From Roseiflexus sp034432635 (GTDB taxonomy: Bacteria; Chloroflexota; Chloroflexia; Chloroflexales; Roseiflexaceae), in assembly GCA_034432635.1 (NCBI GenBank), contig DAOUBK010000052.1, forward strand, positions 52,062 through 116,061: a DNA stretch of 64,000 bases, read 5' to 3'. This document shows positions 17,094-24,304 of this stretch, in pieces. The translations under genes were made by a program, and so were the position numbers. Position 1 is the stretch's first letter; every line of letters starts with the position of its first letter. Below the pieces are notes generated by a model. The model saw only the letters and a list, made by a program, of their open reading frames with translations. It had not been told where the DNA came from and searched no databases.

Positions 17094-17962
17094 ATGCGAC
17101 GTATGGTGTTTCTTGCCCCCCTGCTGATTATTGCGATGCTGACAGCGGCAATGCCCGTCTCAGCGTCAGCGCCACCCTTTGGTAACGACACATTCCGTCG
17201 TGTCTGGGAACGCCAGGATCGTCCGGTCGCGGAACAGATCAGCGGTCGGTCGTGGATGTGGGGACCGGCGCCCAACACTCCGGCGCTGCGTGAACCGTTG
17301 CTGGAAGGGTATGAGGGGATGCGTGTGGTGCAGTACTTCGACAAAAGCCGCATGGAGATCAATGATCCGACTGCGAACCCATTTTCGCCCTGGTATGTCA
17401 CCAATGGTCTCCCGCCCATTGAGTTGATGACCGGGCGTATGCAGGTCGGGTACAATCTCTTCGAGTGGCGTCTGCCAGCCCGGATTAGCGCCGTGGGAGA
17501 TCCGGATCAGTTCCCAACCTATGCCGATCTGCTCCGCTTCTATCAAAAACCCGGCGCGGTCAATCCCAACGACCTGTATTGTCCGGCGACCGGATTTATC
17601 AACCCGGACGGCAGTATTACCGGTTTCAACAACTACGTGAACGATCCGGCGACGATACTGCTGCCTGGCGGCAATAATCACAGCGTTGCGCGCGCATTCC
17701 TGGACTTCAGAATCAGTCTGGTCTGGTGTATGAGAATGGGCGTTATGTGATGGCGAAAGTGTACGATCCGCTCTATATGTTCGGGTTGCCGGTCACCGGT
17801 GCCTACTGGGTCAAAGTCAGGGTTGGCGGCGTCGAGCGACCGATCCTGTTCCGGGTCTTCGAGCGGCGCGTGCTGACCTACAACCCGGCGAATCCACCCG
17901 CGTTCCGTGTCGAGATGGGAAATGTCGGGCAACACTACTACTGGTGGCGGTATGGGCATTGA
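17094..17962 (+). pseudogene. Exported protein related to the N-terminal module of the glycosidases; one-base frameshift
   Basis: A signal peptide (residues ~1-24, ending VSASA) is followed by a module with TFRRVWERQDRPV, VVQYFDKSRME, and a run to ARAFLDF in frame one. At about 17707 the sequence continues in a second frame (QNQSGLVYENGRYVMAKVYDP ... VLTYNPANPP ... YYWWRYGH). Reading TTCCAG instead of TTCAG restores one protein of ~289 residues, so a single-base loss explains the break. It could be real decay or a sequence error. The C-terminal ~90 residues resemble family modules that end in a Trp-rich segment. Confidence 0.7.
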
Positions 17963-17999
17963 GTCGGAAGCCGTAATTCGGAAAGTCGCCAGCATTGCG

Positions 18000-18540
18000 G
18001 AACGGTGTCCCTCTCAAGAGTAAAGCGTCTGGGAGCGATAACCAGCGCTCCAACGCGCTGGCGCTTCTCATTCGCCCTATCCCCCTCTGCTTGAGGTCGA
18101 ACCGAACATAGGGGTCAACACACCTTCTGCCGCAGCAAGACGCCCCAGGTCGCGGCACTGGTCGCCCCTCCCTGGCGTGCGTGGGTTCAGGTTGACCGCC
18201 GGAACGATCGATGTTGCCAGCAACGCCCCTCCCTCGCGTGCGTGGGTTCAGGGGCGGACAGAATATAGCCGAAAGAATATATGAGCTAACACAACTTCTG
18301 CCGCATTGGAACGCCCTGGCGCGCGGTTCTGGCCTCCCCTCTCCCGCGTGCGGGAGAGGGGTATGGGGTGAGGGCCACCCAGCGCATCCCAATGCCGTAA
18401 AGCCCCTTGACGCTCATGTGTTCTTTCCGCCCTCAAGCGTGCGTGGGAGAGGGTCCGGGGTGAGGGTCTCCAGGGCGTCCCCAGGCGCGAGGCAGAATTT
18501 TTCGGACAGGCTCTTATTGTGTGGCTGCTGGCATCCCGGA
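18000..18540. repeat. Cluster of interspersed GGGAGAGGGG / CTTCTGCCGCA repeats
   Basis: No gene is seen. At least two copies of the element also found at 13147 and 39290 occur: one at ~18120-18250 with two CGCCCCTCCC...CGTGCGTGGGTTCAGG halves, one at ~18290-18375 with CACAACTTCTGCCGCA, GAACGCCCTGG and a hairpin of CCCCTCTCCCGCG and GCGGGAGAGGGG. A shorter piece with GGGAGAGGGTCCGGGGTGAG is at ~18440-18470. Confidence 0.75.
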
Positions 18541-18606
18541 GAGGTGTAGGGCGGAAGGGCGTGGTATACTATGTACCGCGACAGAGGTTCGATCACAGGA
18601 GGACGT

Positions 18607-19218
18607 ATGCCGCACCGACGCAACTGGATCGCAGGAGGGGTGCTGATCGGATTGCTGGTCGGGTGCGGTCAGACCGCGCCGCTCAGCGTCCAGACGACCG
18701 ACACACCGTTGCCGCCAGCGTATGCTACGGCTGCAGTCGTACTGACATCGGTTGCAGAAGGGGTTGAAGTGCGGATCGAACCGGCAACCGCCGGACAATC
18801 CGGCATTACTGGCGACGTGACTGCAACACCGGAAGCACTGGCGCAGGCGACGCTCGAAGGTGTTCCGGCAGCAGACATTGCTGCTGCCGAGCAAACAGTG
18901 CGCGCCTACTTTGCCGCGTTCGGCGGGCGACGCGCAGCGGAAGCATGGGCACTGCTGGCGCCCGCTATGCAGGCTACCACCACCCTCGATATGTTCGAGA
19001 GCACAACGCAGGCAGTACAGTCGCTCACCCTGACCCAGATCAATTCGGTGGTTGCCGCCGACCGGCGATTGATCTACGGCGTCACCGTGGAAGCGGCGCC
19101 GGTTCCCGACCTGCCGACGCGCTGGAAGCGCGGGTCCAACCAACTCTACGTGGTGGTGATCAACACGCCCGAAGGATGGCGTATCGCCGCAATTACCGAA
19201 GAGCCGCCATCGCTGTGA
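18607..19218 (+). CDS. Lipoprotein of unknown function, possible NTF2-like fold
   Basis: 203 residues from ATG 18607 with AGGAGG four bases upstream. The signal peptide ends at a lipobox (LIGLLVGC), so the protein is anchored outside the membrane. After a Thr/Ala-rich linker, residues ~95-200 (AAEQTVRAYFAAFGGRRAAEAWALLAPAMQ ... EGWRIAAI) have the layout of NTF2/DUF4440-like domains, which is a weak inference. TATACT at 18565-18570 is a likely -10 box. It is convergent with the next gene, with only three bases between the stops. Confidence 0.7.
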   Translation: MPHRRNWIAGGVLIGLLVGCGQTAPLSVQTTDTPLPPAYATAAVVLTSVAEGVEVRIEPATAGQSGITGDVTATPEALAQATLEGVPAADIAAAEQTVRAYFAAFGGRRAAEAWALLAPAMQATTTLDMFESTTQAVQSLTLTQINSVVAADRRLIYGVTVEAAPVPDLPTRWKRGSNQLYVVVINTPEGWRIAAITEEPPSL

Positions 19219-19221
19219 CAC

Positions 19222-19797
19222 CTATGTCGCGGTTTCGTCCGCCTCGTGTTCCTCGTAGTAGCGCGCCAGACCGCTGACGAGCATCTGCACCAGCAATGGC
19301 GTCGCCGCATCGCTCATCACCGTCATATAGCAGTTGTGTTCGATTGCCAGCGCTTCTTTATACTGCCCGGCAGCCACATACTGCGGCAGGAAGCGGCGCG
19401 CCTGTTCCGCCATAGTACGGCGCACGCGCGCCGAAGCGACCACGCCCAGCGCCCGCAGCAGATAGTTGGTGAACGACGGATCGCTGTCATCCTCAACGAC
19501 TGGCGGCTCACCGATCTCTTCCAGGATCATCTCGAGCATGTCATCGCTGAAGTGCAGCGGCGCAAAGCGTTCATCTCGAAAAATGTGGAGACTAAGCCGG
19601 TTGAACGCATCACGATCGGCGCCGAGTTGTAGCGCCTGCATGCGGAAGCGGCGCAGGATTTTGCTGGCGGAGTCGATCTTCGCCTGCTCATCGGCGTCTG
19701 GTGGACGCTCGAGCCACGTCCCTTCGCAGTTGCTCACCATTGCCAGGTATGTTGCGTGTTCGCGGCGTTCGCGCTTGATGCGTGATTGTTTGCCCAT
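19222..19797 (-). CDS. Conserved-looking hypothetical protein, helical, cytoplasmic
   Basis: 191 residues from ATG 19797 (a GTG directly upstream is also possible; GAGGAG precedes both). Predominantly helical and charged with no signal or membrane segment; begins MGKQSRIKRERREHATYL. I recognise no family. Codon use is like the neighbours. It is convergent with the lipoprotein gene and divergent from the cyclic-nucleotide-binding protein. Confidence 0.65.
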   Translation of the reverse strand: MGKQSRIKRERREHATYLAMVSNCEGTWLERPPDADEQAKIDSASKILRRFRMQALQLGADRDAFNRLSLHIFRDERFAPLHFSDDMLEMILEEIGEPPVVEDDSDPSFTNYLLRALGVVASARVRRTMAEQARRFLPQYVAAGQYKEALAIEHNCYMTVMSDAATPLLVQMLVSGLARYYEEHEADETAT

Positions 19798-19958
19798 CAC
19801 GGACTGCTCCTCTTTATAAACGGTTCTGGATCGGTTTCCGGTTGGGATGACAGAGTGATCCGGTTTGCGTCAGTATGCACCTGTGTCGGATAGCGACGTG
19901 CTATACTGTATTGTACCCGAAACTCGATAGAAGGCAGCATGCCTGCCAGGAGACGCGA

Positions 19959-20462
19959 ATGAACCCGCGCGTGCTCGAAAATCTGCGCAAAGTCGAGATC
20001 TTTGCCGGCTTAGGCGACGACGAACTGATGCAGGTTGCGGGAATGTGCAGAGCGATTCGTGCGCCTGCAAGCCAGACGATTTTCCATGAAGGCGACACCG
20101 GTGACGAATTGTACATTGTGCACGAAGGCACCGTGCGTGTCATGATCACAACCCGCCTGTCGAACGGAGCGGTAGCGCCATCGACGATCAACACGCTGTA
20201 TCCGGGTCAGTGCTTTGGCGAACAGGCGCTGCTCGGCGGCGCAGCGCGCACCGCAACGGTGGTGACGAATGAACCGTCGGTGCTGATCGTCATTCGTGCG
20301 CTGGATTTCGATGCGCTGGCGGAACGCAACCCGCGGATCGGCTTCGTTGTGATGCGCAATCTGGCGCGCGACCTGGCGTATAAACTCAATGCGTCCAACC
20401 TGCTGTTGCGTGGCAACATCCGCTGGCGTGGCGATGAATTGGGAAAGCGGATGGGTGAGTGA
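19959..20462 (+). CDS. Cyclic-nucleotide-binding-domain protein without DNA-binding domain
   Basis: 167 residues from ATG 19959 (AGGAG five bases upstream). One cNMP-binding fold: LRKVEIFAGLGDDELMQVAG, GDTGDELYIVHEGTVRV, and the phosphate-binding cassette FGEQALLGGAARTATV. Arg follows the Ala pair as in cAMP-binding members (GAARTA). The protein ends after the C helix without a helix-turn-helix, so it may act through a partner. TATACT at 19902-19907 is a likely -10 box. Confidence 0.85.
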   Translation: MNPRVLENLRKVEIFAGLGDDELMQVAGMCRAIRAPASQTIFHEGDTGDELYIVHEGTVRVMITTRLSNGAVAPSTINTLYPGQCFGEQALLGGAARTATVVTNEPSVLIVIRALDFDALAERNPRIGFVVMRNLARDLAYKLNASNLLLRGNIRWRGDELGKRMGE

Positions 20463-20559
20463 AATCACCGGCGACGTTTCCGCCTGCGTGGTGCATCACA
20501 GGTCTACTTGAGATGCAGAGAGGACTTTCCCCTCCCTTCGCATAGGCAACGCATAACCT

Positions 20560-21273
20560 TCAGCGTACAGCACCTTCCGGCTCCGCAATCGTGATCAGGC
20601 GATGGGTCAGTTCAACGCTGCCGTCAGCAATGATCTTGTCGCCGATGCACGAAATCATGGTCACTATCTCGCGCCCCTGCGGCAGCATGTAGTGAACCTC
20701 ATCCGGTGTAGCCCATACCTGGCGCGTCACAGCATAGCGATGTTCAACACCGCGTTCGTCGATCAGAATCACGACCGCTCCAGGACGCAACTCCTTCAGC
20801 CGCGCGAATGGTGCGGGGATGTGCGGCATCTTGCGGAACCGCAACACGTGTCCCCAGAGCACGATATTATCACCCTGCCCCAGCATGGCGCCGAGTCGAT
20901 ACCATCCTACATCGTGATCGGGCACCACCGGCACACGGTTTGCATCGAGACCTACCGGCACCACGACGCGATCCAAGTCGATAGCGTCGATAACTAGACG
21001 CACAGGCGGCATGGCTTCGGAGCGGGCAGTCGGAACCGGCAAGGGCGCTGTCGTTGGAGTCGGCGTTGGTACAGGGGTGGCAGTTGGGATCATCGTCGGC
21101 GTCAGGGTTGGCAGAGGCGTCACGGCTGGCTGCGTCGGTGTAGCAGGCAACGAGGCTCCCGGCAACGTGGTACGTATGTCGGAAGCGGACGACATCGGAG
21201 CGGACGAAGTGCCACAACCGGTCATGAGCGCTCCCGTCAGTATTACCAGTATCCAGCGCAGAGCAGGTATCAT
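20560..21273 (-). CDS. Sortase-family transpeptidase with lipoprotein-like N-terminus
   Basis: 237 residues from ATG 21273 (GGAGAG upstream). The signal peptide ends at a lipobox (TGALMTGC). A Pro/Thr linker spans ~30-90. The sortase domain has the catalytic His (LWGH at ~150), Cys (MISC at ~212) and Arg (LTHRL at ~228). Substrates would be proteins with a C-terminal sorting signal; none is adjacent. The class resembles D/E/F-type small sortases. A lipid anchor in place of the usual transmembrane helix is notable. Confidence 0.83.
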   Translation of the reverse strand: MIPALRWILVILTGALMTGCGTSSAPMSSASDIRTTLPGASLPATPTQPAVTPLPTLTPTMIPTATPVPTPTPTTAPLPVPTARSEAMPPVRLVIDAIDLDRVVVPVGLDANRVPVVPDHDVGWYRLGAMLGQGDNIVLWGHVLRFRKMPHIPAPFARLKELRPGAVVILIDERGVEHRYAVTRQVWATPDEVHYMLPQGREIVTMISCIGDKIIADGSVELTHRLITIAEPEGAVR

Positions 21274-21381
21274 ACGATCTTCTCTCCGTGCGTCATTGAT
21301 ATCATATCTCTGTTGACCGGCAGGTACCCGCAGCACCGACCCATTCACCTGGTAAAGCGTCCGCCGCGCAGCGCCCGACCT

Positions 21382-21918
21382 TCAACCTTCAATCGGTAGA
21401 ACGACCGTTTCAGTCGTGGTTTTATACGGGCGGAACCCGCGCGCCTGGTAGTTTGCCAGCGCATAAGGACTGTCGAGTGTACACGTATGAACCCACACAC
21501 GCTGCGCGCCATCGTCAAAGGCGCGCTGTACCCCCACCGACAGCAGATGTTTCCCCAACCCGTGCCCGTGGAACATGGGCGCCAGACCAAAATAGGCTAC
21601 CTCGACATCCGGTTCTTCCGACTCTGCGTTGAGTTCGATATATCCGGCAGGTGTTCCTTGCACATACAGTACTAGCAGGGTTACCGATGGGCGGGAAAGA
21701 TAGTCGTGCAATTGTTCGTCGCTCCAATCATACCGCATCGTCCAGTGGTATGTTTCGCCGACTGCACGATAGAGAAAGCGGTAGAACGCCGGAAACGGAA
21801 TGTGTGACTCGACAACCGCGACATCCGGGTCGGTTGTAAACCAGGGACGGAATGCCGTCCGGTCTGGCAGTTCAAGATAGGTAGTGACGACAGGAACAGA
21901 TTTTGCCATGGGTGTCAT
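21382..21918 (-). CDS. GNAT-family N-acetyltransferase
   Basis: 178 residues from ATG 21918, preceded at five bases by GAGGA; the frame is open to 21981. The acetyl-CoA site is visible as YFGLAPMFHGHGLGKHLL (motif A, Q/RxxGxG/A variant HGHGLG), followed by VHTCTLDSPYALANYQARGFRPYKTTTE, the typical motif B end. The acceptor substrate is unknown. It lies upstream of the sortase gene on the same strand, about 110 bases apart. Confidence 0.85.
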   Translation of the reverse strand: MTPMAKSVPVVTTYLELPDRTAFRPWFTTDPDVAVVESHIPFPAFYRFLYRAVGETYHWTMRYDWSDEQLHDYLSRPSVTLLVLYVQGTPAGYIELNAESEEPDVEVAYFGLAPMFHGHGLGKHLLSVGVQRAFDDGAQRVWVHTCTLDSPYALANYQARGFRPYKTTTETVVLPIEG

Positions 21919-22199
21919 GCGTGTCCTCATTGTACAGACCTGGTGGAAGATGCTGGCGTGGAACATTCGCTCCGCCAGCATCGGGATAGTTCGGGCGCTA
22001 TTCTACCGCATGGTCTCTCCAGGCATGTGCCGTGATGCGCCATCTGCGGCGCCGGATATGAAACCAGATATGGTACAATGCCGTTGTGACACATTGCACG
22101 TATCCTGTCGAGGAGTCCGCTGTTCGCCAGAGTCCCCTGCCGGCGAGTCATCGACGGCAGCGACGATCCAGAGCATAATCCTCACTCGATGGAGCAATC

Positions 22200-22850
22200 A
22201 TGATCACGACACCCTACTCTTATGCTGAGGATGCGTGGGCAATCCTGACCGATGGACGTGTCGCCGAGCGCGCAGAGCGCGGAACGCTGATCTACGCGCC
22301 CGACCATGCTGCCGATCATCTGTATGTTCTTCAATCGGGCGCTGTCAACCTGCACCTGCGATCCGGCGAAGGGCGGGCATTGACGTTGCGCATTGTCGAA
22401 GCCGGGCAGTTGTTCGGGCATGCTGGCGCTGGCGATGACACGCACTACGATACATTCGCCGAAACAACTATGCCAGCGCTCTATGTTCGGATTGCGCGCA
22501 GCGAACTTGCCAGCCTGCTGGCGCACACGCCCGAACTGGGCATTGCCCTGGTGGAAGATATGGTACAGCACCGTGCTGTGGTCAGCCGTCGCCTCGACGA
22601 AGTTGCGTTCAAGTCGGTGCCGGCGCGTCTTGCCTCGTTGCTACTCGATCTTGCCCGACGCCATGGCGGACCGCACGCTGCCAGCGTGCCGCGTCACAGT
22701 CACCGCCAGCTGGCGGAAATGATCAACACCTACCGCGAAACCGTCACCAAGGTCATCAACCAGTTCCGCGATGCGCGGCTCCTCGAAATCGATCGCTCCA
22801 GCATCACGCTGGTGAATGTGCGTCGCCTCGAAGAACTGGCGCAGAGTTGA
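22200..22850 (+). CDS. Crp/Fnr-family transcription regulator
   Basis: 216 residues. Residues ~1-125 are the effector-binding beta roll (LYVLQSGAVNLHL, AGQLFGHAG), lacking the Arg-Ser of a cAMP site and any N-terminal cysteine cluster, so the ligand is unknown. Residues ~150-210 are the winged helix with recognition segment SHRQLAEMINTYRETVTKVINQF. Its last 47 bases overlap the convergent SDR gene on the other strand. Confidence 0.92.
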   Translation: MITTPYSYAEDAWAILTDGRVAERAERGTLIYAPDHAADHLYVLQSGAVNLHLRSGEGRALTLRIVEAGQLFGHAGAGDDTHYDTFAETTMPALYVRIARSELASLLAHTPELGIALVEDMVQHRAVVSRRLDEVAFKSVPARLASLLLDLARRHGGPHAASVPRHSHRQLAEMINTYRETVTKVINQFRDARLLEIDRSSITLVNVRRLEELAQS

Positions 22851-23682
22851 CGATCAGGCGCTCGCTGATATCCCACAAACGCGCTGCTGCTGCCATATCC
22901 TGCGCCTGCGGTGCAGGCGTGGTCTCGCGTGATTTGACAAAATACCTGCCGCTGATCGTTGCAACCTCAGGCGCTGTAGCCAGGTAGATCGATGTTTGGG
23001 CGCCTTCTTCTGGCGTAATGGCGAACAGGCGCTGCATCAGCGCCATCAGGTTCCTCCAGAAGATGCCGTTGTTGTGCGCAAAACGGGTGGCCACAAATCC
23101 GGGATGGAGTGCATTCAAAGTCACTCCTGTGCTTGCCAGACGACGCGCCAGTTCGTTCGAGAAGAGAATATTCGCCAGTTTCGACTGTGCGTAAGCCGCC
23201 CAGCCATTGTAGCCGCGGGTGAACTGGAGGTCGTCCCAGCGCATAACGCCGCTGCGGTGTGCATCCGATGACACATTGATCACGCGCGCCGGTGTGCTGG
23301 CGCGCAGGACGTCGATCAGCAGATTGGTCAACAGAAAGTAGCTCATATGGTTCAGCGCCCATGTCATTTCGATGCCATCGGTACTGACCTGGCGCGAGGC
23401 GAAAAAACCACCCGCATTGTTGATCAGTACATCGAGGCGTTGATGTCGTTGCAGAAATGCTTCAGCCACCGAACGCACGCCGCTCTGCGACGACAGATCG
23501 GCGATCAGCGTCTCGACCTCAACGCCGGTCGCCTGTTTGATGCGCGCAACCGTCGCGGCAACCCGCTCTACGCTGCGCCCGACAATGACAACGTGCATTC
23601 CCCGGCGCGCTAGTTCGCGCGCGGTGACTTCGCCAATACCCGAAGTTGCGCCGGTGATGAGACAGACAGATTTCTGATCCAT
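22804..23682 (-). CDS. SDR oxidoreductase, retinol-dehydrogenase-like
   Basis: 292 residues; AGGAAC precedes ATG 23682. Rossmann motif GATSGIG (~12), NNAGG, catalytic Ser (VSSDAH), Tyr and Lys (YAQSK), and HPGFVATRFAHN after the active site, as in the group annotated retinol dehydrogenase/WW-domain oxidoreductase-like. The cofactor is probably NADP (Arg after strand 2, VGRSVER). The substrate is unknown. The 3' end overlaps the Crp/Fnr gene tail to tail. Confidence 0.88.
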   Translation of the reverse strand: MDQKSVCLITGATSGIGEVTARELARRGMHVVIVGRSVERVAATVARIKQATGVEVETLIADLSSQSGVRSVAEAFLQRHQRLDVLINNAGGFFASRQVSTDGIEMTWALNHMSYFLLTNLLIDVLRASTPARVINVSSDAHRSGVMRWDDLQFTRGYNGWAAYAQSKLANILFSNELARRLASTGVTLNALHPGFVATRFAHNNGIFWRNLMALMQRLFAITPEEGAQTSIYLATAPEVATISGRYFVKSRETTPAPQAQDMAAAARLWDISERLIVNSAPVLRGDAHSPA

Positions 23683-23839
23683 ACGTGTTCCTGTTCTGCA
23701 CTAACACGCTCCGTCGGTTGGGAGTCGTATTCACTCTCCGACCTGGATACGTTTTGGCTTGCATGCCGGATGATACCAGAGTCTGCGGACGACGGTTGTC
23801 AGCAGTGTCAATCCTTTTTTCTCGATCACTTCAATTATG

Positions 23840-23877
23840 TTCGATATATTGGACGCTTTTTATTATCGTATATCGAA
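23840..23877. promoter_or_regulatory. AT-rich inverted repeat in the divergent spacer
   Basis: TTCGATATA (23840-23848) and TATATCGAA (23869-23877) are perfect inverted arms 20 bases apart, upstream of the strong promoter at 23915. It may be an operator or a terminator for something on either strand; nothing decides. Confidence 0.3.
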
Positions 23878-23914
23878 GATATGCCAGTAGATGTCCTGAT
23901 TTATCGAGCAGATA

Positions 23915-23943
23915 TTGACAAGATCGGCGACCGGGTGTATACT
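23915..23943 (+). promoter_or_regulatory. Sigma-70 promoter of the T-box leader
   Basis: TTGACA (23915-23920), 17 bases, TATACT (23938-23943). Start of transcription is expected near 23950, giving a leader of about 355 nt before the regulator gene. Confidence 0.8.
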
Positions 23944-23949
23944 ATGGAA

Positions 23950-24304
23950 AAATAAGAACAGAAGTGTTGTGTGCCTTTCCGTATCAGACACTTTTTCTCT
24001 CGTGCGCGTGATGTTTAGCACCGGGAAGGCACACCGTCACAGCAAAGGGGCGTAAACATACCACAGCGACTCCAGGAGGGTGGAAGCCGAAGGGTATAGT
24101 AGTACGCTCATGTTCGGCTGAGACGTCTGCCAGGGAAAACCTGTGTTCGCAGGGCGAACCTGGTCGTCCACGCGCGTTAAGCGCTGCGAGTGAGCAGAGC
24201 AGGACCGTGTTCTAAGTGGGGTGGTACCGCGGGTTGTGGTCAACCCGTCCTGGCATGGTCAAAGACCGCGCCGGGACGGGTTCCTTACTTGACAGGAGGA
24301 GCCG
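23950..24304 (+). promoter_or_regulatory. T-box-type riboswitch leader
   Basis: The 3' part has the T-box sequence GGGGTGGTACCGCGG (24218-24232). It folds as a classic antiterminator: a short GG/CC base, a TGGTACCG bulge and an upper helix CGGGTT/AACCCG. TGGT would pair with an ACCA tRNA end. The alternative hairpin CCCGTCCTGGC (24244-24254) with GCCGGGACGGG (24270-24280), followed by TTCCTTACTT, is mutually exclusive with it and could terminate transcription or hide the ribosome site. Upstream, AGTAGTA (24098-24104) and CCAGG...CCTGG arms fit a Stem I. I could not assign the specifier codon. Confidence 0.82.
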
